Positions 12,138 to 23,134 of a stretch of 64,000 nucleotides of DNA are shown one piece after another; position 1 is the stretch's first letter; each line of letters opens with the position of its first letter. The notes beneath the pieces are model-generated. The model searched no databases. It had not been told where the DNA came from and saw nothing but the letters and a program-made list of their open reading frames with translations. Position numbers and translations under genes: made by a program. The DNA comes from Nymphalis io (Eukaryota > Arthropoda > Insecta > Lepidoptera > Nymphalidae): NCBI RefSeq assembly GCF_905147045.1, contig NC_065907.1, positions 4,898,001 through 4,962,000 of the forward strand, given 5' to 3'.

Positions 12138-12240
12138 TATGTAAGAGAGGCAAACGAGCAGGTGCCTTACATGATGGAACACTGCCGCCACTAATGAATA
12201 TCTGTCATACCAGAAGGCTTACATGGTAGAATAATATCCT
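12138..12240 (-). repeat. Dispersed-repeat 3' tail fragment
   Basis: Read on the minus strand, it ends with ttccatcatgtaaggcacctgctcgtttgcctctcttacataaaaa. This has the same layout as the SINE-B 3' end (ccatcaggtgg, tgctcgtccgcct, ctataaaaa). It could be the 3' end of a separate LINE family or part of the neighbouring element. Confidence 0.45.
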
Positions 12241-12289
12241 TCCACTTGGAGAATCCTTTTATTGCACAATTATCAATTCAAATAATTTG

Positions 12290-12575
12290 ATTTGAGCCGG
12301 TTGGCGTGGTTGGTAGATACTTGCCTTTTCACGCCGAAGGTTGTGGGTTCGATTCCCACCCAGGACAGACATTTGTGTGCATGAACATGTCTGTTTGTCC
12401 TGAGTCTGGGTGTAATTATCTATATAAGTATGTATTTACAAAAGAAAAGTATTATGTATGTAGTATATCAGTTGTCTGGTTTCCATAGCACAAGCTTTGT
12501 ACAAGCTTAATTTGGGATCAGATGGCCGTGTGTGAAAAATGTCTCAGGATATTATTATATTATTATTATTAAATA
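12290..12575 (+). mobile_element. SINE-D, full length
   Basis: The tRNA-like head is at 12296-12365 (gagccggttggcgtggttggtagat, then the B-box-like ggttcgattcccaccc at about 12347). The body follows with 'catgaacatgtctgtttgtcc', 'atatcagttgtctggtttcc' and 'gggatcagatggccgtgtg', and it ends in (ATT)n. The antisense copy at 1283-1588 and the tail at 39133-39205 confirm the family. Confidence 0.85.
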
Positions 12576-13021
12576 ATATAAATATTTGTTGCAATGATAA
12601 TATATTATATCTTAAATTGAAATAACCTTTGAAATTATTAATTGTTGTGGAACACTTTACTAAGAATTTGGCAGTCAGCTTAAGCGTGAGAAGCTCTTAA
12701 TAAAATTGAAAGGCGCTAGGTAAGTATCCTAAATTATTTCATATATTGTGCAAATCCACATTAAGAAAATCTATAACTAAAGGGTAATAAATAATTAATA
12801 GGTGTTTAATATCGCCGTTTATGAATGCACTATGTAATAATCTTTAAACCGTTTAAAACCATCGAGATAATAATTACTTATTAAATTATTAAATATGTGA
12901 TTGTCCTGCGGTTTCGCTTTCGCAATTAATGTTAACTATTTCACTTGATACACAAACAAACCATGAACAAACATTTGTGTATAGAATATTTTTAGTAAAG
13001 CTTTTTTATATAGGGATTGGG
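12576..13021. other. AT-rich interval, no feature recognised
   Basis: AT-rich sequence between two SINEs; nothing recognised. Confidence 0.5.
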
Positions 13022-13274
13022 GAATGAACCACCTTATGTTATGTAATCACCAAAGTTAGACATTGGTGCCGTGAGAAAATTATTCGTTCCATACATCGCC
13101 AATGCGCCACCACCACGCCACCTCGGAAACTAAGATGTTATCTCTTTTGTAGCTGAAGTTACACTGGCTCACTCACCCTTCATACTACTAAGTATTGCAG
13201 TTTAACCTTAGAAAATGTGATGAGTGGGTCGTACCTACCCAGGTGGGCTTGCACAAAGTCCTACCACCAAGTAA
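13022..13274 (-). mobile_element. SINE-B, diverged
   Basis: It carries the reverse-oriented SINE-B blocks 'gccaatgcgccacca', 'ggctcactcaccctt', 'gagtgggtcgtacctaccca' and 'gcttgcacaaagtcctaccaccaagtaa'. The 3' tail region is poorly preserved. Confidence 0.8.
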
Positions 13275-14207
13275 AGTTCGATCCATAAACATAAGACAGC
13301 AAAGAGTGACGTGCGAACGAACCATAGACACACATTTCTGTATCCAATATTATTAGTATGGATAACTAACATTACAAACAAATAGCTGCTTTATAAAGAG
13401 GTTGCCCAATTTTGGCTATTTTAAGACATTACAGAGCACAGAAGTAATTAAGGAAACAATCAGAGTCTAGGTAGGTATGCGAGGGTTGCCTCGTTAGAAT
13501 GTATGTACCTTGGGAATAGTAGACTTGTTGCGACATTTAATAGCCAGCTATCTTGTTTAAATAAACAGGGCTCGGTCTCATTGATAGCGATTAAAACCGA
13601 CAATCGAAAAGATATATATGATTTCCGAGGCACGGAAGTGTAACATTACCAGTTGCTAATAAAAAAAACTCTCGTTTTTTTTATCGTGATCGGCAACCGT
13701 ACAAGCTAACTAATATTATTTGAGGCAGATCTATACAGGTGTATTTTTGATGTCAAAATCTCATTACCGTATACACAATATAGAAAGTTACAATACACTA
13801 AGTTATTATATTGTAAGTTTAAACTTTCTTAATTTTTTCCTAATTTATTTTTATATATCAAATCCAAGGTTACATTTATATATCAATCACTTAAAAATAT
13901 ATGTTTCATTTTTTATGAAACATTATATACTAGCTATTTCTTAAACATGTTATTTTAACGTAATTAGACGCTATAACTATAACCATACATCTTTTTGTTT
14001 TTAAGTTATATCATGAACGAAATAAAAAAACGATACAATTATTTGCGAAATCTTTATAGAAACGAATCGAGGTCCAAACACGTGGGCGTTAGATTAATCT
14101 TTATTTATTTTGATTATCGAGTTTATTGATTGATGAGGATAAGATATTATTTATATTATAATGATTAAAATCGAGTATAAAAAATCATACATGGCCTTAT
14201 AAACTTT
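13275..14207. other. AT-rich interval, possible SINE-C scrap
   Basis: Mostly unrecognised. At about 13618-13645 'gatttccgaggcacggaagtgta' resembles the SINE-C block 'ttccgaggcacggtagtgtac' in reverse orientation, too short to annotate separately. A 74-codon frame at 13720-13944 is AT-rich and motif-free. Confidence 0.4.
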
Positions 14208-14345
14208 TTTAGCGGGTAATTAGTTATGCGGTGTCTTCTTCTTTCGAATGTAAAATCAATAATGACAGAAAGAGAGAAATCATGATTTAACTAAACAGTT
14301 GCTAAGGCTTTATATGTAAGGCCAACCATTTATATTTATACATTC
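14208..14345 (+). repeat. Unclassified dispersed repeat (partner at 30470-30615)
   Basis: The sequence 'ggtaattagtta-tgc-gtgtcttcttctttcgaatgtaaa' followed by 'caataatgacagaaag' and 'gctttatatgtaaggc' recurs with divergence and the same order at 30470-30615. No coding capacity or terminal repeats are visible, so the class is unknown. Confidence 0.5.
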
Positions 14346-15130
14346 AAAGATACGAATCGATTTGTTAGTACGGTGTTAGAATATTATAATTGTACGTTTC
14401 AAGTTCAAAGAAACACTATCTCTAAATAATAATGATAATAAAGGTGTCTATTCACCAAGCATGAAAAGAATACAGAAAACCAATTTAGTATATAGAAAGG
14501 GTCATTAAAGCTTGTAGCTTATGTTGTAAAATTTTCTGTCTGAACCTACACAAATGGTCCAACACAACGCATATTTAATAATAGTCGTCATTTCCAAATA
14601 CGTTAAAACTTGATTTGGAGCTTATTCCAATTTGCAATTTTAGTATTTGTTTGTGGATATACCAATTTAATGAACACATAAAACTGATAAATACAATTAT
14701 TCACGAGGTATTTTCTTTCCTTTACCTCCTTACCTTCTTTGTTTAATTATTTATTGTATTTGTATCTCCACAGGCGTCTTGTCCGTGCCTTTAGTGTATT
14801 TTATCTTTAATTTTTAATGTTGTTTTAATGTGTCCACATATTTATTACCAGAGAGCATCACAATCTACGTTTCGTTTTTCCATTAACCTTAAAGTGATAT
14901 TTGGTTAAGGCTTAGGAATAAAATAGAGCCATCCCAACCCGCTGGGTTATTACGCCTTAAATGTTAGTACCCATAAATTGGAAGTAAGATGGGTAGCCCT
15001 GTTAATATAACTGGCGAAAATTACACGGCGACTGCTTTTGACATTTGAGTATAGGCTATTGAATTTCGAAGCGTCTTTTGCTCATCTATCGTACATAGCT
15101 TTTTATGAAATAGGTAAACGGACTGGTAAA
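14346..15130. other. AT-rich interval, no feature recognised
   Basis: Nothing recognised in about 0.8 kb. Confidence 0.5.
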
Positions 15131-15132
15131 TG

Positions 15133-15349
15133 AGTTATCTGGTAATGGTTACTGCTCCTTAAAGACATTTGCGTTGTTAGAAATATTAACAGTTCCTTAC
15201 ATCGACAATACGCCACCATTCTAAGGAACAAAGATGTTATGTCTGTGCCTGTAGTCACGTTCAATAAATGAAATAACTGTTAAATAAATTTAACAGTTCT
15301 TTGATTTATAGTACCCATTCGGGCCTACACTAAGCCCTACCACCGGTAA
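15133..15349 (-). mobile_element. SINE-B, degraded and interrupted
   Basis: Reverse SINE-B blocks remain: 'ttccttacatcgacaatacgccacca', 'aacaaagatgttatgtctgtgcctgtag' and, after a gap, 'gtacccattcgggcct-cac-taagccctaccaccggtaa'. The middle (the 'ccggtttgaaggg' part) is replaced by unrelated AT-rich sequence. Confidence 0.65.
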
Positions 15350-16699
15350 AATACTGGTAGCAATGTAACATGTGATGTATGCGATAATAAAGAAAACCGT
15401 CGTGAGAAAACCTGCAAATGTTTCGGAGGTAGTAAAGCAAAGTAATAAGCTCCATATCTCACTCAACTTAATATGGCCAAAATCTTTGCCCAAAATTCAC
15501 GATTTATTATTTTTGATTATATAAATCAAAAAAAAATCATAAATATTTTCGATAAAAAAACTTTTGTTCACATTGTAAAAACTTGAAATTAATTTGCTAC
15601 TGGCAACATTTTTCAGCCTCGTTGGTATAATAATTATATAAGGCTACAGATTTCGAGGCACTAAGTTCTAATCTGCAGTGCTATTCTGTTAGAACTCACT
15701 TCATTACTCATCCGTGAAATGTTAAAAAACTAATGTCGCTATACTATTTTGTTGCGTAATACACGCACCCACTTAAAATTTTATAATTATTATGGTCAAT
15801 GACGCATATTACTTTCTGACATTTTACGTCCGGTGAGTTTCTAGTCAGTTCTTACAGAATGCCAACATACATACCGGCCAAAAATGTTCCTGGGATTTTT
15901 TTCCAATAACATTAGTATTACTGCCGATTTCTTTTTTATTGATTTCACCTAACAGACAATAATATTGAGTTAAAAGGACAGTGCTGTTTTCTGATGATGA
16001 TTTTATCGTCGAGACACGCTTGACGTGCTCGAAATTTGATTAACGTGGACATTGATCAAAGTGAGAAAAATTCCAATCAAGTAAAACGACAAGTCATAGT
16101 AGAGTTATATTGTAACGTTATATAAACTTTGCACGATATGTACAAAAATATTATGATGACAATTGTGATGACACACAACGGAAAGGAAATGTCGGTCTTG
16201 ATCCATTTTTAAGGAAATAATATGATTGCTCAATCATGTTGGTAAATAATGTTGAAAGTCACGTTAAGAGCCAGTGAAGTGCTCACGATTAGAAGTGGCT
16301 CATTAACAATGGAAGTTGAAGAAATTTTAAACGATTATTATCATTACGTCATACGCTTAGTTCTGCATTCAAATAATTTATACGGTTTCTCTATAAATAT
16401 AATAAAACTAACGCTACAAGTCTTCACCCGCGGAATGTTTAAATAAATGTTGGTATGTTTTCAACGTGAGTAGAGTTAAAAACGGTGAAACTTTAAATGA
16501 TTGACTGCAAGTGCAGATTCACATCAAGTTTTCTACTTGATACTTATTTCTTTCACAGAATGGTGTCTGAAATTTTCTTTGTTTTCTATAACATCAGGCT
16601 AACATTTACACGGACACGGACTAACCCTTAACGCGGGAAAAACCGAACGGTGCTGATAGTTATGTATTCCCTTTTCTCAGGATGAATACTATTTTAAAG
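15350..16699. other. AT-rich interval, no feature recognised
   Basis: About 1.35 kb. The frame at 16249-16446 has no known motif and no splice or start context that I can support. Confidence 0.5.
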
Positions 16700-16909
16700 T
16701 AAAAGTCTCAGCCTGGGAATGTCCCACTAAAGTTTGAGGCTTATTTCACCATGCGGCGCTAATGCGGGTAGGTAGATTCACATGTGGCAGAATTTCAATA
16801 AAATTATACACATGCAGGTTTCCTACGTCACTGCACGAAAGCATGAAATTAATTATAAGCACATATTAAGCACATAAAAATTCGATGGAGCATCTCCGGG
16901 TTTGAAAAT
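16700..16909 (-). mobile_element. SINE-A, diverged, partial
   Basis: Reverse SINE-A: 'gaatgtcccact', 'ttatttcaccatgcggcgctaatgcgggt', 'cacatgtggcagaatttca', 'acacatgcaggtttcct', ending in the B-box remnant 'ccgggtttgaa'. The polypyrimidine/purine block (cctcctctccc...gaggag) is deleted and the tRNA head is lost. Confidence 0.75.
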
Positions 16910-17261
16910 ATTATACTAGAAGATATATTTGTAATCTATTCAATGTTTTCCATAACAAAATCGCTCTGAGAGATTTCCATCATTCTTGTAATTGAACAAT
17001 TACTAATACAAAAAACGTAAAATACATGAATAATTTAAAATCCAATAAAAAAATCTAATAAAATCCTAAAAAGTGCCAATAATATACACTGTTACGTGTT
17101 TTATTTTATTTTTTATTCGTTTAATGGACTAACAACGATCCTCTTTTTAACTGTCTAAGACATTATTCACACTGTTGTATTTTGGTGTTTTTTATATTAT
17201 ATGAGTTTGAAATTATATTATTTACGCTAGTTAATTAAATCGACCCACGTCATAAAACGGT
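16910..17261. other. AT-rich interval, no feature recognised
   Basis: Nothing recognised. Confidence 0.5.
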
Positions 17262-17348
17262 CGAAAGTGTCGAAGGTGATCCAGTTCGAACCCAAGTCCT
17301 CGCGTTCTGCAGCCATAAAAGCTAGCCAGTGGACTGACGAGGCCAGGT
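17262..17348 (-). mobile_element. tRNA-like SINE head fragment
   Basis: On the minus strand 'ggcctcgtcagtccactggctagc' is followed by 'gaggacttgggttcgaactgg', an A-box-like and B-box-like pair at SINE spacing. It resembles a SINE-C type head with no body. Confidence 0.5.
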
Positions 17349-17457
17349 TATATTCGTTAGGAAACAGACACCAATGAAGCTGGGAAGCCTATTAAAGCGT
17401 GAAGTATGTAAATTTATGTACAGCTCCCTTTTATTTATCGTTTGAGATTAATAATAA

Positions 17458-17592
17458 TAACGTCTTCCAGACCGATTTTAGCCACGGCGGCTAATCTCAA
17501 GAGGGATTAGCCAACTACGTAGGAGATATTATAGCACCACCTTCCGACCTTGGAATTGAACCCAGGACCACCGGGTCTGCCGCCTTACATAT
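17458..17592 (-). mobile_element. SINE-C copy with internal deletion
   Basis: On the minus strand a tRNA-like head (gcagacccggtggtcctggg, then ttcaattccaaggtcgg) joins directly to the 3' block 'gctataatatctcctacg', 'ggctaatccctcttgagat' and 'agccgccgtggct'. An ATT-rich tail follows at about 17450. The central 150-200 bp of the family are missing. Confidence 0.65.
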
Positions 17593-18010
17593 ATATATTA
17601 TATAACGTGTAAACAAAAAAAGGCAATAAAATGTTCACATGCTTATAACATTTCATGTTTAGTCTTCGACAGCGGAAAAAATATCTGTGTCGCCTATTTT
17701 TCTTTTGTCCATGATTAATGTAAATCAATTTTTCAACCCCTTCTACGCCTAGTGAAAGAATTTTGTAGCAGTGTTTTGCTTATGTCATTATATAAACTTA
17801 TGGTTTCGCCTATGAGTGTTGTTAAGAAGAACTCTGTTTGATTTTGCATGGATAAATCTAGTTCAAAGTTAAAAGTAAAATATTGTATTGTTATATTTAA
17901 AGAGTTTGATGAAAAACATAAGAGAATAAATTTCTCCTCTAAGCATTACATTTTTTTTACTAGAAATCTTATAAGCTATTAAGACAAAAAGTAAATAATT
18001 AATTATAATT

Positions 18011-18312
18011 ATAAATAATCTAAGCCGAGATGGCCCAGTGGTAATAACGTGTGAATCTTAACCGATGATCGTGGGTTCAAATTTGTGATTATAATTCATC
18101 TCGTGCTTGACACTGAAGGAAAACATCTCGAGGAAACCTGCATGTGTCTAATTTCATTAAAATTCCGCCACATGTGTATTCCACCAACCCGCATTGGAGC
18201 AGCGTGGTGGAATAAGCTCTAAACCTCCTCCTCAAAAAGGCAGAGGAGGCCTTAGCCCAGCAGTGGGACGTTCACAAGCTGTAACTGTTACTGTTAATAA
18301 ATAATCTAAGCC
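18011..18312 (+). mobile_element. SINE-A with target duplication and internal deletion
   Basis: Head 'gccgagatggcccagtgg' at about 18024 and end 'ctgtaactgttactgtt' at about 18295. ATAAATAATCTAAG flanks it at 18011-18024 and 18297-18310, a target-site duplication. About 35 bp after the B box (the cccgggcaagcaccactg part) are deleted. Otherwise the copy is close to the family consensus, so it is fairly young. Confidence 0.9.
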
Positions 18313-18499
18313 TGATATTAAGTATTTTTTATAAAACACTTTCGTTTAATTTTTATAATAACGATAAAAAAGTTTGCTTTACTATATTTTCTATGTAAAA
18401 CATTTATTCATTTCTTAAGAGATAAATCAGTGTTTAATTGAACATCCGTAAAAAACGTACAAACGTACAAGTAAGGTCATTCGTTATACTCGAAATTTT

Positions 18500-18821
18500 A
18501 TATACCTAAGTCCTTTTTTTTCCCCACTTGAAGTGGGGGGTATGTGGGACTCGCCGGCGCCGAGTATGCGCCGGAATACCCACTAAAAAACCAGCGGTAC
18601 CCACACCGCCTTTTCGAGGGGAGTCACGGGATCGCTTGCGCATACTACCATGACGCCCCGACGGTTGGCCCGCCTCTGCAGGCTTCCAAATCCTAGGGGG
18701 TTCTCAGGGTACAAAGACCCCCTAACCCCGGCAACACTTAGGGCGGGAGGAGAAGATGCGCATAGCGCCGACGCCTTCTCCCCGGTCTTTTTCGGCGAAG
18801 CGAGAAATATACCTAAGTCCT
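18500..18821 (-). mobile_element. GC-rich retroposon with perfect 15-bp target duplication
   Basis: ATATACCTAAGTCCT occurs exactly at 18500-18514 and 18807-18821. The 292 bp between are GC-rich and, on the minus strand, end in CCCCACTTCAAGTGGGG followed by an A8 tail, the mark of target-primed insertion. The part 'ttttttagtgggtattccgg', 'ctcggcgccggcgagtcccac' matches the 5' module of the LINE copy at 1605-1725. It may be a SINE built from a LINE 5' leader or a deleted LINE copy. A 71-codon frame across it is not a host gene. Confidence 0.8.
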
Positions 18822-20010
18822 ACATTCATGTCGGTTCCGCGCTTACACCTCAGTCAATATTATAACCCTGAATTTCATTATAGATTTGCGAAAAGTGATG
18901 CCTTATGAATGCGAGCGAAATTGTATTCGAAACTTAAAAAAATTAAGTGGTCATAAATAGTTCAGTAGAATAGTTTTGTATTATAAAAAAATATATATAT
19001 TAATTAATAAATATTTGTATCGCATAATATAGAGGGGCTGTTAGCAAATCGCATGGAATATGTAAATCTAAGGCTTATTTATCTTTACGCCTTCGATTGG
19101 AATGGTCTATAGATGCCACATAGATCTTGTTGATCTAGTAGCTAACTTATCCCGTATATCGAAGATGCAGATCGAACTTATAAAAGTATAGAATAGATTT
19201 TGTTTAGTTTGTTTAGTTAGTCTCAGTAACGTTTATTTTGTAAAACGGTAGTGTTGTTACTTATTGCCAAGCAAAAAAAATATACCAGGTATTTGCAAGG
19301 ATTTCTCAGGTCCGATTTTAGATAAAATGTAAATCCAAAACAGAGAGAAAAAAATTAGAAATAAACTTAAAAAACAATACATTTTCTAAATACAAAATGT
19401 TTCCCAAAACGTTAGTCGTTTTCAAGATATACGAAATATAATACACACACACATTTAATTCTTATATATGAATATATATGGAAGAATTGTTCATTTAATA
19501 TTGAAACATATTGATTTATGCCATATCATTTTTAATAACCCAATTTTAAGAAATATTATTAAGTTGTAATATGTAATAATGCCATCTAGTTTACTTTTAC
19601 AACATTCCTAGCTAAAATAGAAAGTTTGAGCAATTTTAAAACAGTACTTGCATTAAAGACGTTTGTAATAGTACTACATACACATAGTAGTACACGTTTA
19701 CGCAACTAGATGGCGCTATAAAAAAATCATTCCTTATAGTAGTTTTCCAGTGAGTCATTTTACTTTTCGTGAAAGCTTTTTTTATATAATTGTATATATA
19801 TACTACATGCAGATTCCTACCGATTGAAAAAAAAAATTGCTTGAAACATTGTATGTTAAGCACAGTGTATATATACAAACCATATAATTAAGTTTGTTGA
19901 AATTGACTAAAAAATACAAGTGAGAATTAAACATATAACGATTAATTTTAGTTACTAAACATACATTACTAATAATTATATTATACTATAATAAGTTAGA
20001 AAAAGTGTTT
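18822..20010. other. AT-rich interval with a weak inverted repeat
   Basis: Mostly unrecognised. GCCATCTAGTT at about 19581-19591 and AACTAGATGGC at about 19703-19713 form an 11-bp inverted repeat bounding about 130 bp, possibly an old MITE. I could not find a matching target duplication. Confidence 0.35.
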
Positions 20011-21570
20011 CTTTTTATTTATTTATTTATTTATTAGGGAAACATACAGCATATCGTATATTACAACTTAATATAATAATCATATTTTAACACTTATGCC
20101 AGTTAAGTTTCCACTACTGTTTTAACAGGGAAGTGGACTAATTTTGATGTTACATAAAATATAACTATTTATGACAAAGTAAAATTTTAACGTAAATATG
20201 GTTATGGTTAATTACTAATAAGTATTTTTCACAAGATTATAAAATTTACTTAAACTATTTTTAAACAGATCAATGTGGTTGTATTTTCTATTATGACTAT
20301 TACAAGATCTTAGAATAAAAGAATTTTTGAAATAATTAGTTTTATAAATGGGTATTGAAAAAGTATCCTGAGAGCGAGCGTTAAAACGAGGACACTTAAA
20401 TAAAATCTCACTGAGCAGATATGGAGAATCAATTAAATTATTTAATATTTTGTAAAGAAACATTTGGTCTCTTTGTTCTCTACGTTCTTCAAGTGGCATA
20501 AAAACAGAGTCAGGAAAAGTAAATTTGTATCGCAACCTCCTGATAAATTTGTTTTGTATATTTTCAATTAAGTTGACATATTTTGCATATTGTGGATTCC
20601 AAACAGTTGACGCATACTCTAAATGTGATCTAACGAAAGCATTGTACAAAATTACAAAGGTATGAATATTTTTAAAATCTGCCCCTTGCCGAAAGATAAA
20701 TCCAAGCATTTTATATGGCTTCATCACTATTTCCTCAATATGCTTATCGAATATAAGTTTGTTGTCTAGTTGTACCCCAAGGTCTCTCACCTCGGTTACC
20801 CTTTTTAATTTAGTACTAAATATGGAATAGTCAAAAATTATTTGTTCTTTTTTTTTCGAAAATGTAATTACACAGCACTTGTCAACATTAAGCTGCAAAT
20901 TATTAGCAATGCAATATTGTCCTAATTTATTTAAATCCTCTTGTAAATAAAAACAGTCTTGATTATTTTTTATTATCTTAAAAATTTTAGTGTCATCAGC
21001 GTATAATAAAACTTGAGAATTTTTGAAACAATTAGTTACGTCATTAATAAAAATGTTAAAAAGTAAAGGGCCAAGGTGAGAACCTTGTGGAACACCCGAT
21101 GTTACAGGAATAAAACTAGACGTATATCCTTTAATAGCAACGGCTTGAGATCTTTCGCGGAGATAAGATGTAAGCCAACGTAGAAGGTCACCATGTATAC
21201 CGATGTTGTTAAGTTTTTGTAATAACAAATTGTGCGATATCTTATCAAATGCTTTCGAGTAATCAGTGTATACGACATCTACCTGGAAACCAACTTCCAT
21301 AGCACTCAATACTGTATGCAAGAACTCACACAGATTGGACTCAGTGGGTCGCTTATTAATAAAACCATGTTGGTTACAGGTAAGTAGAGGCCTTAATAAT
21401 GGAAATATCGTATCATAGACAATCTTTTCAAAAAGTTTTGGAATAACTGACAATTTAGAAATACCGCGATAGTTTTTTATATCGTTTTTATTTCCAGACT
21501 TATAAATCGGCGTAATTAAAGATTTTTTCCAAATAGTTGGTAATAATCCAACAAATAGTTGGTAATAATC
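20011..21570 (-). mobile_element. 5'-truncated Jockey-like LINE with open RT frame
   Basis: On the minus strand the RT begins within the element (about 21552, PIYKSGNKNDIKNYRGISKL). The copy runs to an AT-rich 3' untranslated end and a TAAA-type simple tail at 20011-20034. The intact frame and simple tail indicate a relatively recent insertion that was 5'-truncated on arrival. At the 5' boundary 'aaatagttggtaataatc' occurs twice (21531-21548 and 21553-21570), a junction duplication. Confidence 0.85.
20215..21552 (-). CDS. Reverse transcriptase, partial, of a Jockey-like LINE
   Basis: The RT copies element RNA into DNA at the nicked target. Visible blocks in order are NYRGISKLSVIPKLFEKIV, CNQHGFINKRPTESNL, VVYTDYSKAFDKISHNLL, SGVPQGSHLGPLLFNIFIND, the catalytic LLYADDTKIF (YADD), then the thumb and C-terminal regions (EYASTVWNPQY, FIRRLRYKF). 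The frame is open for more than 430 codons to the stop at 20215-20217. The endonuclease and any ORF1 are lost, and there is no genuine start codon because the 5' part was never inserted. The Met at 21453 is internal to the RT. Confidence 0.85.
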   Translation of the reverse strand, partial: VGLLPTIWKKSLITPIYKSGNKNDIKNYRGISKLSVIPKLFEKIVYDTIFPLLRPLLTCNQHGFINKRPTESNLCEFLHTVLSAMEVGFQVDVVYTDYSKAFDKISHNLLLQKLNNIGIHGDLLRWLTSYLRERSQAVAIKGYTSSFIPVTSGVPQGSHLGPLLFNIFINDVTNCFKNSQVLLYADDTKIFKIIKNNQDCFYLQEDLNKLGQYCIANNLQLNVDKCCVITFSKKKEQIIFDYSIFSTKLKRVTEVRDLGVQLDNKLIFDKHIEEIVMKPYKMLGFIFRQGADFKNIHTFVILYNAFVRSHLEYASTVWNPQYAKYVNLIENIQNKFIRRLRYKFTFPDSVFMPLEERREQRDQMFLYKILNNLIDSPYLLSEILFKCPRFNARSQDTFSIPIYKTNYFKNSFILRSCNSHNRKYNHIDLFKNSLSKFYNLVKNTY

Positions 21571-23042
21571 GAAAAAAAGGTTTCGATATAAAATTTAGGT
21601 CGCGTTAAAATATTATTACTTTAAGGTATGATTTACCCGAAAATGGTCTGTTCTTTCCGGTATCCTTAACAATATGATTTAAAACATTTCGTAATAAAAT
21701 AAACATTATGTTAAATGTGAAATATTATTTTTATTATATAAAAGCAATTAGAAGAGAATCGATTAAAATCTGAAAACCCTTTAAATATTTATATACATAT
21801 AACATAATAAAAGTTAAACAAATATTTTTATTGGGTCATTTTAAATAGTGAAGATGTGACACGTATATTTAAAATAAGAAAAAAAAAACAATTCATAATA
21901 AGTATTCATTTATTATGTATGTAAGGCAGTAAGTATTGTTAAATTCAATAATATTATCTACTTACAAGAAATTGCACTTGTAGAAATTTAGATCCTAGGA
22001 CAAATTAAGTGGCAACTTATAGGAAAAATTCACGGTATCAATTTTTTTTAACAAATATTAACATAGATAATAAAATAATTAACCAATTATAAAGTGTTTT
22101 ACCGAGAAAAACAAGGAGAAAATTTCAATATTTTCAAATTCAATATAAAAAATAGTTATCTATCTTAGAAATTAGATTATATTATTTTTTATTTACTGAG
22201 AACTTTATAATATTCTCTAATAAGATTAAACTACAAAATTATTGCATATACATCCCATTCCTTTAATAACAATTAATTTTTTCATACATTTTTTTTAATC
22301 TATAAAAATGTTTACTACAATAAGCCCAAATACCGGCTAAGTTTAGAACCATGCCATAATATCCTCGTAAATACCGATTATTTATAATAAAATGTTTTAT
22401 CTCTATTTTAAATCTTCCTTATCATTTTGAACTTGGTCAAGATCATCAGCGCTTCTGTAGGAACTAACTTGATATCTCAATTATGAAATGTCGTAAGTCG
22501 ATTAACGGTTATAAGCTAATTGATGCGCGTATTCTTTAAATCTTGTCATTTTTACACTCGCATTTACATTTCGCTTTCTGACATTTGTTCTTATAGAACA
22601 GCTCTAATGTTATAAAATTAAAAGGTACATTAGGTAACATAGTTTACTTACAACATATATCATTTACAATTTCATATTATAATAATGCTTTTAATATATA
22701 TAACCTATCTATACTTTATTGTTGAAAAATACTTATTACGATATACCTATGAACAGGGCGAAAACATAGTTGGTTCGCCTACAAAGGAATTGAAGAGTTA
22801 ATGACATTCTTGATTTCTTCCCAAAAATCTTTGAAGATTCTGACTAAAGTTCAAGACAATCTTAACTTCTTAACAACAATAACTAGACTAGTTCTCAGTT
22901 AATTAAACAAATTACAATATTAATGTGTAAAGAATAATATTACTTTCTAATAAATCATCAAATTCTTACTCACGTGTCGTCTCAACACAGCTATAAAAAA
23001 ATTTCTTTCAATACTTTTTCGCTTGACGCAAATAGCATATCA
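21571..23042. other. AT-rich interval, no feature recognised
   Basis: About 1.5 kb of very AT-rich sequence; nothing recognised. Confidence 0.5.
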
Positions 23043-23134
23043 TGTTTTGGATCCTTCTCCTCAAAAAGGAGAGGAGGTCTTAGCCCAGGGAGATTAACAG
23101 GCTGTTACTGTACAGTACTGTACTGTTTTGGATC
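23043..23134 (+). mobile_element. 5'-truncated SINE-A with 11-bp target duplication
   Basis: Only the last about 70 bp of SINE-A are present (cttctcctcaaaaaggagagg, aggtcttagcccagg, aggctgttactgt). TGTTTTGGATC flanks them at 23043-23053 and 23124-23134. The truncation plus duplication shows LINE-type target-primed insertion of this SINE. Confidence 0.85.

Noticed and set aside
18650..18865. 71-codon proline/arginine-rich frame
   Set aside because: It lies inside the GC-rich retroposon and runs across its target duplication.
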